Source of the DNA: Porphyrobacter sp. CACIAM 03H1 | GTDB taxonomy: Bacteria; Pseudomonadota; Alphaproteobacteria; Sphingomonadales; Sphingomonadaceae | Direction: 5' to 3' | DNA: 64,000 nt | Assembly: GCF_002215495.1 (NCBI RefSeq) | Contig: NZ_CP021378.1 | Coordinates: 1,736,764-1,800,763, forward strand | In this document: in pieces, positions 9,186-18,040 of the stretch | Numbering within the stretch: position 1 is the first letter of the stretch | How the letters are laid out: each line of letters begins with the position of its first letter | Translations under genes and position numbers: made by a program | The notes under the pieces: generated by a model | What the model was told of the DNA's origin: nothing | The model's input: only the letters and a program-made list of their open reading frames with translations | The model's database searches: none

Positions 9186-10360
9186 GCGAGCAGGCCCTCC
9201 CTGAGGCCGCTTGGGATCACGTCGACGATCGTGCCGGCCGCCGTGCCGGGGGGCAGGGCGACAGGGGCGTAATTCGGGGCATAGCCCGTGCCGCCCCGTT
9301 CGGCGAGGACCGGCAGGGTTTCGCCCACAAGCCCGGCGAGCCACACGGCCCGGCGCTGTGCAGCGCGCGCGCGCAGGTCTGCGGCGCGGGCCTTCACCGC
9401 CTCGCGCGGCACCTGCGGCATGCGTGCTGCGGGGGTGCCGGGGCGGGGGGAATAGGGGAAGACATGGGCGTGGACGATGTCGAGTTCGTCGATGATCGAG
9501 AGGTTCGCTGCGTGGTGCGCCTCCTCCTCGGTCGGAAAGCCGGCGATGAGGTCTGCGCCGATGGCGACGTCGCGGCGCAGCGCCTTCAGGCGGCACACCA
9601 GATCCACCGCGTCGGCCCTGAGGTGTCGACGCTTCATGCGCTTGAGGATCAGGTCGGCCCCGTGCTGGAGCGAGAGATGGAGGTGCGGCATCACCCGCGC
9701 CTCGTGCGCCAGCAGCTCGAACAGCAGCGGATCGATTTCCACGCCGTCGACGGAGGATAGCCGCAGCCGCGGGAGCCCGGGGAAGGCGGCAAGGATCGCC
9801 TCGACCAGCGCGCCCAGACGCGGTGCGCCGGGCAGGTCATGTCCCCAGGACGTGAGATCGACACCGGTGAGGACGACCTCCTTGGCTCCCGCACCGGCAT
9901 GGGCTTCTATCTCGGCCAGCACCTGCGGCACCGTCAGCGAACGGCTCGTACCCCGGCCTTGCGGGATGACGCAGAAGGTGCAGGCATGGTCGCAGCCGTT
10001 CTGCACCGCGACGAAGGCGCGGGTGCGCGCCGGGGCAAGGGGAGGGGCCTCGCCGGGCAGGTTCCACGCGCGAGGATCGAGCTTGGCGGCGTTCGCCACC
10101 AGCGCATCGACCTCGTCCATCGCGCCGATGCTGCCGCGCTCGATCTCCGCCGCACAGCCCGTCACCACCAGCCGCGCCGCCGGATGATCGCGGCGCGCAC
10201 GTCGGATCGCCTGCCGGGTCTGGCGCAGCGCCTCGGCGGTGACTGCGCAGGAATTGACCACCACCAAGTCCCGCTCGCCCACCAGCATCGCACGCATACG
10301 CTCGCTCTCGGCGATGTTCATGCGGCAGCCGAGGGAAATGATCTGCGGCGCGTTCAACAA
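9182..10360 (-). CDS. mtaB: tRNA t6A37 methylthiotransferase MtaB
   Basis: A radical-SAM enzyme of about 392 residues that converts t6A37 to ms2t6A37 in ANN-decoding tRNAs. The N-terminal methylthiotransferase domain has three cluster cysteines, C12 (LGCRMN), C38 (NSCAV) and C69 (TGCAAE). The radical-SAM motif CDHACTFC gives C123, C127 and C130, and a TRAM-like C-terminus follows. There is no ATG near the conserved N-terminus; two adjacent TTG codons at 10360 and 10357 overlap the dapF stop and are the only sensible starts. The 3' end overlaps ftsY (ATGA). Confidence 0.92.
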   Translation of the reverse strand: MLNAPQIISLGCRMNIAESERMRAMLVGERDLVVVNSCAVTAEALRQTRQAIRRARRDHPAARLVVTGCAAEIERGSIGAMDEVDALVANAAKLDPRAWNLPGEAPPLAPARTRAFVAVQNGCDHACTFCVIPQGRGTSRSLTVPQVLAEIEAHAGAGAKEVVLTGVDLTSWGHDLPGAPRLGALVEAILAAFPGLPRLRLSSVDGVEIDPLLFELLAHEARVMPHLHLSLQHGADLILKRMKRRHLRADAVDLVCRLKALRRDVAIGADLIAGFPTEEEAHHAANLSIIDELDIVHAHVFPYSPRPGTPAARMPQVPREAVKARAADLRARAAQRRAVWLAGLVGETLPVLAERGGTGYAPNYAPVALPPGTAAGTIVDVIPSGLREGLLA

Positions 10361-11169
10361 TAGTCGTCCCAGTCGAAGGTGCCGCGGAAGCTTTCGGTCG
10401 CGGGGCCGCTCATCATGATGGTGCCGCCCGGCTCCCACGCGATCACGAGGTCCCCGCCCGGCAGGCTCACGCGCACCGGGCTGGCGACGAGACCGCGCCG
10501 GATCGCCGCGACGGCGGTGGCGCAGGCCCCGGTGCCGCAGGCGCGGGTGAGGCCGGCACCGCGTTCCCAGACGCGAAGCCTGAGATGGTCGGGCCCCGCA
10601 AGGCTCGCGACATTGACGTTCACCCGCTCGGGGAAGAGCGGGTCGTGTTCGATCACCGGACCGAGCGCCGCGAGATCGACGGCATCGGCATCCTCGACGA
10701 AGAAGATCGCATGAGGGTTGCCGACATTGACCGCCATCGGGCCTTCCAGCGTTTCCCAGCCGACCGGCATCGCGAACGTGTCCATCGCATAGGCGAGCGG
10801 GATCGCGTCCCAGTCGAAGCGGGGCGCGCCCATGTCGACCCGCGCGCCGCCCTCCAGTGGTTCGAGCGCGATCGCCCCGCTCGCGGTTTCGACCACGGCA
10901 GGCGCGCCGTGGAGCAGGGCGACGGCGCGGCTGCCATTGCCGCAGGCACCGGCCTCGCTTCCGTCGGAATTGAAGAAGCGGACGCGGAAATCGTGCGTCT
11001 CGCTAGGCTCCAGCAGGACCAGCTGATCGAAGCCGATCCCAGTCCGCCGGTCCCCCAGAGCGCGCGCCACCTGCGGAGTCATCGCGGGCAGGGCAGCGTT
11101 ACGCGCATCGAGCACGACGAAGTCGTTGCCGAGGCCGTGCATCTTGATGAAGGGGATCGTCTGCGTCAC
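10354..11169 (-). CDS. dapF: Diaminopimelate epimerase DapF
   Basis: A 271-residue cofactor-independent epimerase that converts LL- to meso-diaminopimelate for lysine and peptidoglycan synthesis. The two catalytic cysteines are C76 (GACGNGSRA) and C211 (ACGTGAC), one in each half of the pseudo-symmetric fold. A GTG at 11169 is chosen because it places the conserved F-KMHGLGND motif at residues 7-15. The frame stays open upstream to 11286 without conserved sequence. It leads the dapF-mtaB-ftsY-ispZ cluster. Confidence 0.95.
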   Translation of the reverse strand: MTQTIPFIKMHGLGNDFVVLDARNAALPAMTPQVARALGDRRTGIGFDQLVLLEPSETHDFRVRFFNSDGSEAGACGNGSRAVALLHGAPAVVETASGAIALEPLEGGARVDMGAPRFDWDAIPLAYAMDTFAMPVGWETLEGPMAVNVGNPHAIFFVEDADAVDLAALGPVIEHDPLFPERVNVNVASLAGPDHLRLRVWERGAGLTRACGTGACATAVAAIRRGLVASPVRVSLPGGDLVIAWEPGGTIMMSGPATESFRGTFDWDDYC

Positions 11170-11221
11170 GCCCGTGCATCTATGCACGGCGGGCGGGCGC
11201 GTCCAGCCCCCCGGGACGCCG

Positions 11222-12880
11222 TCAGGGCCGCGCGATGCGGTAAAGCGTCGGCTCGTCCTCGCCCGCAGTGCGCTGCGCGGCCGCATCGCCGGGCATGCCG
11301 GTGAGCTTGCCCGCCGCCTTCAGCCGGGAGCGCACGCCCTCGGCATCCTCGGGCTGGCCGTAGAAATAGCCCTGCGCCTTCAGACGGCCCATCGACCTCA
11401 GCGCATTGAGGATCGCCTCGTCCTCGACCCCTTCGGCGGTCAGCGGGAGATCGAGCCCGCGCCCGAGCGATATGATGGCTTCGACGATGCGCGAACGGTT
11501 GGACGGGTCCTTCAGTTCGCTCACGAAGCTGCGGTCGATCTTGATCCGGTCGAAGGGCAGGTTGCGCAGCTGTTCGAGGCTGGAATAGCCGGTGCCGAAA
11601 TCGTCGAGCGCGATCTGCACGCCCTGGTTGCGCAGCGACATGATCATCGAGCGCACCAGGCCGATGTTCTCGTGCAGGCAGCTCTCGGTGATCTCGATCT
11701 CCAGCCGACGTGGCGGGAAGTTGGCGGCGACCAGCTTCTTCAGCAGGCGCTGGGCGAACCACGGGTCGCGCAGCTGCACCGGAGAGATGTTGATCGAGAG
11801 CGTGAGCGAATCGTCCCATTCGCGCGCGTCGGCGAAGGCCTGCTCCATCAACCGCTCTGACATCTCGTTGATGAGGCCGATCTCCTCAGCGATCGGAACG
11901 AAGATGTCGGGGCTGATGAGGCCCAGTTGCGGCGAGCGCCAGCGGGCGAGCATCTCGAAGCCGACCAGCGCGCCGGTCTCCAGATCGACCTGCTGCTCGT
12001 AGAAGGGCAGGAATTCCCCGCGCGCAAGGCCGCGACGAATGCCGGTTTCGAGCTGGTTGCGGAACCTCAGTTCGCTTTCCATGCTCGCCTCGAACCAGAA
12101 GTAGCGGTTCCGGCCCTGCTTCTTGGCGTGGTAGAGCGCCATGTCCGCGCGGTGCATCAGCGTCGCGGAGTCGACCACGAGACCGATGGTACCGTCCGCG
12201 TCGTGATCGGCGGCAAGACCGATCGACATGGTCAGTTCGACCGTCAGTTCCGGCATGCGGAAGGGCTGGGTCATGCTCTCGAACAGGCGGATGACAAGAT
12301 CGTCGACCCGATCGGCGTGGCCCGCGGGATAGGGCATGACGAAAGCGAATTCATCGCCGCCGAGCCGGGCCAGCCGGGCCTCGCGCGGGAGCAGGGCGCG
12401 GATCCGCTCGCACAGCATCACCAGCACCGCATCGCCTGCAGAATGGCCATGCATGTCGTTGATCTGCTTGAAGTTGTCGAGATCAATCATGCAATAGGCG
12501 ACCGCCTCGCCGCGCACCGCGGCGCGCCCGCGGAGCTCCTCGGTGGCTTCGAGCATCGAGCGACGGTTGAGGCACTGGGTGAGCGGATCGGTGGCGGCGA
12601 GCAGTTGCGCGCGCGCCTCGGCGCGGCGGCGCTCGGCAATCTCGCGGGTCAGCTCGCGGTAGCGCCGCCAGCCGAAGATGATCAGCGCGATGTTGAGCAG
12701 CAGGGCGTTGACCAGCACGACATCGGGCTGGCGCCCTTCGCCGAGCAGCGCGGCCATCGTCTGCGGCAGCACCGGGCCGGCGGTCCCGATCAGGAGGATG
12801 ATCGCGGCCACGGCGATGCCCAGCGCGATGATGTCGCGCTCGGCCGCCTTCAGAGGATCGTCTGGATTATGCTCCGTCAA
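11222..12880 (-). CDS. Membrane GGDEF/EAL cyclic-di-GMP turnover protein
   Basis: A 552-residue protein with two N-terminal membrane segments (about 19-38 and 54-70), a GGDEF domain with an intact GGDEF site at 174-178, and an EAL domain from about 290 to 530. The EAL signature reads EML (FEMLARW), but the other metal and catalytic motifs are present: NISP, EITES, LDDFGTGYSS, KIDRSF and EGVED. Both cyclase and phosphodiesterase activity are therefore possible. No sensory domain other than the short membrane part is visible. It is divergent from the EVE-domain gene. Confidence 0.9.
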   Translation of the reverse strand: MTEHNPDDPLKAAERDIIALGIAVAAIILLIGTAGPVLPQTMAALLGEGRQPDVVLVNALLLNIALIIFGWRRYRELTREIAERRRAEARAQLLAATDPLTQCLNRRSMLEATEELRGRAAVRGEAVAYCMIDLDNFKQINDMHGHSAGDAVLVMLCERIRALLPREARLARLGGDEFAFVMPYPAGHADRVDDLVIRLFESMTQPFRMPELTVELTMSIGLAADHDADGTIGLVVDSATLMHRADMALYHAKKQGRNRYFWFEASMESELRFRNQLETGIRRGLARGEFLPFYEQQVDLETGALVGFEMLARWRSPQLGLISPDIFVPIAEEIGLINEMSERLMEQAFADAREWDDSLTLSINISPVQLRDPWFAQRLLKKLVAANFPPRRLEIEITESCLHENIGLVRSMIMSLRNQGVQIALDDFGTGYSSLEQLRNLPFDRIKIDRSFVSELKDPSNRSRIVEAIISLGRGLDLPLTAEGVEDEAILNALRSMGRLKAQGYFYGQPEDAEGVRSRLKAAGKLTGMPGDAAAQRTAGEDEPTLYRIARP

Positions 12881-13070
12881 GTCGGTTGCCTTGTGAGTCC
12901 CTGCGTCCCGATCGCGCCGGTCCTTGTGGACAGGGCACGCCTCGTTTCGCGATTCATGGCAGAGCGCGCTAAAGATCGGGTTAATCCGGGGCCGTGTGCG
13001 ACAGGGCTTGGCGAAGCGCGCGGGGGCGGGCTATCGGGACGCGACGCAACACGGGGAGCAGACACAGCGC

Positions 13071-13478
13071 ATGGCCTACTGGCTGATGAAATCCGAACCC
13101 TTCAAATACAGCTGGGACGACCTTGTGGCCGAGGGCGAGGGGACGTGGGACGGGGTGCGCAACTATCTGGCGCGCAACAACCTGATGGCGATGCAGGTCG
13201 GCGACGAGGCGTTCTTCTACCACAGCCGCGAGGGGCTGGAGATCGTCGGCATTGCCGAGATCACGGTGACCGGGATCGGCGATCCTACAGACGAGACCGG
13301 CAAGTGGGCGGCGGTGAAGCTGAAGGCGAAGGAGAAGTTCGCAAGGCCTGTCAGCCTTGCCGCGATCAAGGCCGAGCCGCGGCTGGCGGAGATGCAGCTC
13401 GTCCGGCTCTCCCGCTTGTCGGTCTGCGGCGTCACGCCCGGGGAATGGGCGGTGATCTGCGAGATGGCCAAAGGCTGA
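13071..13478 (+). CDS. EVE-domain protein
   Basis: A 135-residue stand-alone EVE domain, a PUA-like fold thought to bind modified bases in RNA or DNA. It starts MAYWLMKSEP, the typical beginning of the family, and continues with WDGVRNYLARNNLM and FFYHSREG, all conserved. The length is that of single-domain bacterial members. The start at 13071 is chosen at the conserved N-terminus. The in-cell substrate is unknown. Confidence 0.9.
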   Translation: MAYWLMKSEPFKYSWDDLVAEGEGTWDGVRNYLARNNLMAMQVGDEAFFYHSREGLEIVGIAEITVTGIGDPTDETGKWAAVKLKAKEKFARPVSLAAIKAEPRLAEMQLVRLSRLSVCGVTPGEWAVICEMAKG

Positions 13479-13544
13479 GCGATCTGTCGCTGGGCCCGTC
13501 ACCCGCGGTTTGCCCCGCCTCGGCCACCGCTTGCCTTGTGGGTC

Positions 13545-13570
13545 GGAACGATGGGCCCCGCTACCCATTG
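13545..13570 (+). promoter_or_regulatory. Possible EcfG-type general-stress promoter before csbD
   Basis: GGAAC at 13545-13549 is followed after 16 bases by CATTG. This resembles the alphaproteobacterial EcfG consensus GGAAC-N16/17-CGTT with one mismatch in the second element. CsbD-type genes are frequent stress-regulon members, which makes the match plausible. It is a single weak match judged by eye. Confidence 0.3.
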
Positions 13571-13580
13571 ATCTCTTGAA

Positions 13581-13602
13581 AAGCCAATAACTTCATTGGC
13601 TT
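13581..13602. promoter_or_regulatory. Perfect inverted repeat in the csbD leader
   Basis: AAGCCAAT (13581-13588) and ATTGGCTT (13595-13602) are exact reverse complements separated by 6 bases. They end 5 bases before the AGGAGG ribosome-binding site of csbD (13608-13613). The location suits an mRNA hairpin that could influence translation or stability, or an operator for a dimeric repressor. Confidence 0.55.
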
Positions 13603-13618
13603 GATATAGGAGGCCAAC

Positions 13619-13789
13619 ATGGGTGAATTCACCGACAAGATGAAGGGCAGCGCCAAGGAAGCGATCGGCGAGGCCAAGCAGCATTCGCGCGATCCCGAAA
13701 CCCGCGCCGAAGGCACGGCTGACAAGATCGACGGCAAGACCGACAAGATGAAGGGTGCCGTGAAGGGCGCGACCGGCGACAAGATCTGA
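13619..13789 (+). CDS. CsbD-family stress protein
   Basis: A 56-residue hydrophilic, lysine-rich protein beginning MGEFTDKMKGSAKEAIGEAK, followed by a TADKIDGKTDKMKGAVKG segment. This is the CsbD family, small general-stress proteins of unknown biochemical role that are predicted to be disordered or helical. It is preceded by a strong AGGAGG ribosome-binding site at 13608-13613 and a perfect inverted repeat. A strong terminator follows 19 bases after its stop, so it is very likely a monocistronic unit. Confidence 0.88.
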   Translation: MGEFTDKMKGSAKEAIGEAKQHSRDPETRAEGTADKIDGKTDKMKGAVKGATGDKI

Positions 13790-13807
13790 TCGCCGCGCAA
13801 GCAAACG

Positions 13808-13842
13808 AGGCCGCCTCCCCGATGGGGTAGGCGGCCTTTTTA
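13808..13842 (+). terminator. Intrinsic terminator after csbD
   Basis: AGGCCGCCTCCCC pairs with GGGGTAGGCGGCCT, leaving one bulged base, around a GAT loop. A run of T residues follows (13836-13841). It closes the csbD transcript, and because the next gene converges from the right it may work for both. Confidence 0.85.
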
Positions 13843-13852
13843 TGTGTCGCGT

Positions 13853-15538
13853 TCAGCCCTTCGCCCGCGCGCGCAGGCCCGTGATCGTCGCCCCGCTTGC
13901 CGCGATGCGTTCGAGGTCGGTCACGGTATGGATCAGGCGTATGCCGGAGCGGCCCTTCGCTTCCTCCAGCGCAGCGACGAACTCGTCGGTCGTCTCCGCC
14001 CGCGCGCTCCACGCCCCGAAGGCAGCGCCCAGCATCGCGAAATCGGGGTTGGCGAGCGCGGTGGCCGAGACGCGGCCGGGATATTCGCGTTCCTGGTGCA
14101 TCCGGATCGTGCCATAGGCGCCGTTGTCGACCACTATCACGATCAGGTTCGCGCCATACTGCGCCGCCGTCGCCAGCTCCTGTCCGTTCATCAGGAAGTC
14201 CCCGTCGCCCGCCACTGCCACAACCGTGCGCTCGGGGAAGCTTAGCGCCGCCGCGACCGCCGCCGGAACGCCGTAGCCCATCGCCCCGCAGGTGGGTGCC
14301 AGCTGTCCGGGATAGGCCTCGTAGCGCCAGTAGCGGTGCCACCAGCCGGCAAAATTGCCCGCGCCGTTGCAGATGATCGTGTCGGCGGGGAGCGCCTCGC
14401 GCATCGCCGCGACACAGGCGCCGAGGTCGATCGCCGCTTCGGAGGGCTGGGGGGTGGCCCATGCGAGCCATTCGGCATGGGCCTCGGCCCCGGCATCGAA
14501 GGGGATGATGTCTTCGCTGTCCCACAGCGCCGCGCACTCGGCGAATTCGTCCACGGCGCAGCACAACGCAAGGTCGGTGCGGTAGACGCGGCCAAGCTCC
14601 TCGGGGTCGGGGTGGATGTGGACGAGCAGCTGCCCGGGATGTTCGAGCGTAGGCACGGTGTAGCCGTCGGTCGTCGCCTCGCCCAGCCGCGCGCCCACGG
14701 CGATGACGAGGTCCGCCTGCTTCACCCGCTCGACCAGCTTGGGGTTCGGTCCATAGCCGAGGTTCCCGGCATAGACCGGGCTATCTGGCGCAATCGCGTC
14801 CTGGCGGCGAAAAGCGGTTGCCACGGGAAGGCCGATGCGTTCCGCGAACTGCTGGAAATATTCGCGCGCCTTGGCATTCCAGCCCGCGCCGCCGATGATC
14901 GCGATGGGGCTCGCGGCGTCGGCGATCATGTCGAACAGGGCGCCCATCGCATCGGGGCAGACTGCCTGCGCGGGGCGCAGCGCGGGCGGGCGCGGGGCGA
15001 GGCTGGCGGGCACCTGCTCGACAAGCATGTCCTCGGGCAGGGCCAGCACCACCGGACCGGGCCGCCCGCTGATGGCAACCTGATGGGCGCGGGCGATGTA
15101 TTCGGGGATGCGATGCGGGTCGTCGATCCGCGCCGCCCACTTGCAGATGGGTCCGAAGAAGGCGGGGAAATCGACCTCCTGGAAGCCTTCGCGCCCCTGC
15201 GCCCCGCGCGCGACATCGCCCACGAACAGGATCATCGGCTGCGAATCCTGATGCGCCACGTGGACGCCGATGCTGGCATTGGTCGCACCCGGGCCGCGGG
15301 TCACGAAGGCGATCCCGGGCCTGCCGGAACTTGCCGCGTTCATCGCGCCGTCGGCGCAGGCCATGAAGGCGGCGCCGCCTTCCTGCCGGCAGGTGACGAC
15401 CTCGATTTCGGGCCGGTCGGGCAGGGCGTCGAGCACCGCGAGAAAGCTCTCGCCCGGCACGGTGAAGATCCGGCTCGCGCCCTCGGCGGCGAGGCAGTCG
15501 ACCAGCAGGGCCGCCGCGCTGCGGGTGGAATCGGTCAT
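13853..15538 (-). CDS. Thiamine-diphosphate-dependent enzyme, acetolactate synthase large-subunit-like
   Basis: A 561-residue protein with the three-domain ThDP fold. The N-terminal PYR domain has the activating glutamate in RQEGGAAF (about E53), the central domain binds a nucleotide-like cofactor, and the C-terminal PP domain has GDGDF followed by DNGAYG. It resembles IlvB-type proteins but stands alone, without a small regulatory subunit, so it may act on another 2-oxo acid as a decarboxylase or carboligase. The ATG at 15538 gives the conserved N-terminus. It ends convergently with the csbD terminator. Confidence 0.85.
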   Translation of the reverse strand: MTDSTRSAAALLVDCLAAEGASRIFTVPGESFLAVLDALPDRPEIEVVTCRQEGGAAFMACADGAMNAASSGRPGIAFVTRGPGATNASIGVHVAHQDSQPMILFVGDVARGAQGREGFQEVDFPAFFGPICKWAARIDDPHRIPEYIARAHQVAISGRPGPVVLALPEDMLVEQVPASLAPRPPALRPAQAVCPDAMGALFDMIADAASPIAIIGGAGWNAKAREYFQQFAERIGLPVATAFRRQDAIAPDSPVYAGNLGYGPNPKLVERVKQADLVIAVGARLGEATTDGYTVPTLEHPGQLLVHIHPDPEELGRVYRTDLALCCAVDEFAECAALWDSEDIIPFDAGAEAHAEWLAWATPQPSEAAIDLGACVAAMREALPADTIICNGAGNFAGWWHRYWRYEAYPGQLAPTCGAMGYGVPAAVAAALSFPERTVVAVAGDGDFLMNGQELATAAQYGANLIVIVVDNGAYGTIRMHQEREYPGRVSATALANPDFAMLGAAFGAWSARAETTDEFVAALEEAKGRSGIRLIHTVTDLERIAASGATITGLRARAKG

Positions 15539-15722
15539 CGCATGTCTCTCCCGTGATCCGTCGGACTGCGCCTCTACCCGCGCGCGCCATGTGGCGCAAA
15601 TCCGCCGACCCCGGGGGAGGCCCGTCACGCCCTGTCCCAGCTTGCGACAGCTTCGCCGCAAAGCGTTTCCAATGGTTAAGAAAGTCCTAAAACTGACGCT
15701 CCTGCCACGGGAGAATCGCAAG

Positions 15723-15914
15723 ATGCGCCGCAGCCTGGTCCTCACCGACGAGACCGCCCGTCACTGGTTCCGCGCCAGTCTGCCGCCGCATGTGAAGCGT
15801 GATCTCATCCCGATCCCGGCCGAGGCGCTGTGGCGGCTGACGCTCGAGGATGTGCGCGGCGTCGCCAACACCTATGTGGCGATGACGCTGGCGATCTTCG
15901 CCTTCATCGCCTAA
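15723..15914 (+). CDS. Small hypothetical protein
   Basis: A 63-residue protein starting MRRSLVLTDETARHWFRA with a hydrophobic C-terminal stretch (about 49-63, NTYVAMTLAIFAFIA) that ends almost at the stop, as in a tail-anchored peptide. A GGGAG about 10 bases upstream supports this start; an in-frame ATG at 15672 would give 80 residues. It lies between two minus-strand genes. I do not recognise the family. Confidence 0.5.
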   Translation: MRRSLVLTDETARHWFRASLPPHVKRDLIPIPAEALWRLTLEDVRGVANTYVAMTLAIFAFIA

Positions 15915-15917
15915 CCC

Positions 15918-17237
15918 TTAGGCCGGCTCGGGCACCCGAAGCGCCTCGGTCGCGTGGAGCTTGCGCGCGAGGTGCGCGGAGAGCACGCAGAGCACGAGGC
16001 TCAGCAGCAGCTGCTCCTGCAGCGGAATACCAAGCGGACCGAGCGCGCCCGCGATACCTGCGCCGATCACCATGAACACCGAGGAGATGAAGTTGTTGGC
16101 CGCGACCGAGCGCGAGGCTTCAGACTTGTCGACGCGGGTAGTGAGGAAGGCATAGAGCGGCACCACGAACATACCCCCCGCGACCGCGATAAGCAGCAGG
16201 TTGACGAGCAGCACCAGCGCCAGCGGCTGGGCGAGGAACTCGCTCACGGTGAACAGCTCGCCGCTCGCGGGCGCGAGGTTCCAGATGCGGGTGATGCCGT
16301 AGAAGGCGATCAGCAGCACGCCGAGCACCAGCACCGAGCGGGCCGAATAGCGCGCCGAGATGTCGCCCTTGAGCAGGGCGTTGATCGAGACCGATCCGAT
16401 CGCGATGCCGGCCGAGAAGGCGACCAGCAGGACCGCGGCGACCTGCTTGTCGGCGAGCAGCACGTTCTTGGCGAGCGGGATGAACTGCACCGAGAGGATC
16501 GCCGCGATCGCCCAGAAATAGCTGATCGCCAGCACCGAATAGCGCAGCTCAGGATTGCCCATTGCGAAGGCGATCAGCGATTTCGAGGCGCGGACCGGGT
16601 TCCAGTCGACCTTCGTTTCCTCGGTCTGGGGCGGCGCGGGCGGCACCCAGCGGCAGGTCGCATAGCCGACCAGCGCGATGGCGATCACCGCGATGATGGA
16701 ATCGTTGATGTGCATCGCCCCGCCCAGCATCATGCCGACGAGGATCGCCACGTAGGTGCCCGCCTCGACAAGGCCGGTGCCGGCCAGCACCTCGTCCTTG
16801 TGGAGGTGCTGCGGCAGGATCGCGTATTTGATCGGGCCGAAGAAGGTCGAATGGACCCCCATCGCGAACAGCGCGGCGAACATCAGGGGGAGGGCAAGAC
16901 CCTCGATCTGGACCCCGCGCGAGGCGAGCAGGAGGCCGGTCGCGCCGACCGACATGATGATGATCTCGGCGAACTTGATCCAGCGGATGATGGTGGTCTT
17001 GTCGCGCATGTCGGCAAGCTGGCCGGCGGTGGCCGAGAACAGCACGAAGGGCAGCACGAACAGCGCGGTGGCGATGCCGCTGATCAGCGTCTCCATCTCG
17101 GGCGAATCGTAGACCGAATAGACCACGAACAGCACCATCGCGTTCTTGTAGAGATTGTCGTTGAGCGCGTTCAGGAGCTGGGTCAGGAACAGCGGCAGGA
17201 AGCGCCGCTTGCGCATCAGGTCGGTCGATGTGGTCAT
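15918..17237 (-). CDS. MFS transporter, LplT/acyltransferase-associated type
   Basis: A 439-residue, 12-span transporter. The N-terminus FLPLFLTQLLNALNDNLYKNA is characteristic of the LplT-like branch, whose members flip lysophospholipids or are fused to acyl-ACP/acyltransferase domains. Here no acyltransferase domain is fused; the frame ends after helix 12. Its end lies 3 bp from the small plus-strand gene ending at 15914. The neighbour pgsA, read divergently, is also a phospholipid gene, which fits a lipid role. Confidence 0.8.
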   Translation of the reverse strand: MTTSTDLMRKRRFLPLFLTQLLNALNDNLYKNAMVLFVVYSVYDSPEMETLISGIATALFVLPFVLFSATAGQLADMRDKTTIIRWIKFAEIIIMSVGATGLLLASRGVQIEGLALPLMFAALFAMGVHSTFFGPIKYAILPQHLHKDEVLAGTGLVEAGTYVAILVGMMLGGAMHINDSIIAVIAIALVGYATCRWVPPAPPQTEETKVDWNPVRASKSLIAFAMGNPELRYSVLAISYFWAIAAILSVQFIPLAKNVLLADKQVAAVLLVAFSAGIAIGSVSINALLKGDISARYSARSVLVLGVLLIAFYGITRIWNLAPASGELFTVSEFLAQPLALVLLVNLLLIAVAGGMFVVPLYAFLTTRVDKSEASRSVAANNFISSVFMVIGAGIAGALGPLGIPLQEQLLLSLVLCVLSAHLARKLHATEALRVPEPA

Positions 17238-17378
17238 GCGGTTGTTACGCTGTCGCTTCCCTGTGTGTTACCGGCACATAGCGCGAAGGGCCGCAAGGGC
17301 AAGTGCATAGGCCGCGCGCCGACGTATCATCAAGGGTTTTGCGCGGCTTCGTCCGGCGCTAGAGGGGTGCGGAAGCCC

Positions 17379-17987
17379 ATGTCGAGCCTGCCCAATATCC
17401 TCACGCTCTCGCGCATCTTCGCGGTGCCGCTCCTGGCCTTCTTCCTGTGGTGGCCGGACTGGCGGCTGGGCTATCTGGTGGGCTTCGTGCTCTATTGCAT
17501 CATTGCCATCACCGACTTCTTCGACGGCTATCTGGCGCGCGCGCAGGGGACGGTCTCGAAGCTCGGCATCTTCCTGGATCCCATCGCCGACAAGATCATG
17601 GTCGCCGCCGTGATCCTCGTGCTGACGGCGCAGGGATACCTGCGCGGGCCCTATGCCGGGGACATCCACGTCATCGCGGGCCTCGTGATCCTCGTGCGCG
17701 AGATCGCCGTCTCGGGCCTGCGCGAATTCCTCGGCGGCATCCAGGTCTCGGTGCCGGTCTCCAAGCTCGCCAAGTGGAAGACGACCTTCCAGCTGGTCGC
17801 GCTGGGCGCGCTGATCCTCGGCGGGGCGGTGCATGGAAAGCCGTGCCAGTCGGTTTTCGAAGGCTGTGGCACGCTCGCGGACAGCTGGGTGCATCTGGTG
17901 GGCCTCGTCTCGCTGTGGACCGCGGCGGTGCTGACCTGCATCACCGGCTGGGACTATCTGCGCGTCGGCCTCAAGCACATGGATTGA
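17379..17987 (+). CDS. pgsA: CDP-diacylglycerol--glycerol-3-phosphate 3-phosphatidyltransferase PgsA
   Basis: A 202-residue inner-membrane enzyme that makes phosphatidylglycerol phosphate, the first committed step to phosphatidylglycerol and cardiolipin. The CDP-alcohol phosphatidyltransferase signature DG-x2-AR-x8-G-x3-D-x3-D is complete: D49-G50, A53-R54, G63, D67 and D71, with D46 ahead. Several membrane helices fit. The ATG at 17379 places SSLPNILTLSR at the N-terminus, as in orthologues. It reads divergently from the LplT-like gene. Confidence 0.94.
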   Translation: MSSLPNILTLSRIFAVPLLAFFLWWPDWRLGYLVGFVLYCIIAITDFFDGYLARAQGTVSKLGIFLDPIADKIMVAAVILVLTAQGYLRGPYAGDIHVIAGLVILVREIAVSGLREFLGGIQVSVPVSKLAKWKTTFQLVALGALILGGAVHGKPCQSVFEGCGTLADSWVHLVGLVSLWTAAVLTCITGWDYLRVGLKHMD

Positions 17988-18040
17988 GTTGCAGGATTGT
18001 CACTGGAACCGCGTGGCCGGTTCGGGTTACACCATCTCGC

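Noticed and set aside
11222..12880. EML in place of EAL taken as an inactive phosphodiesterase
   Set aside because: The remaining catalytic motifs are intact and the glutamate is kept; loss of activity is not supported.
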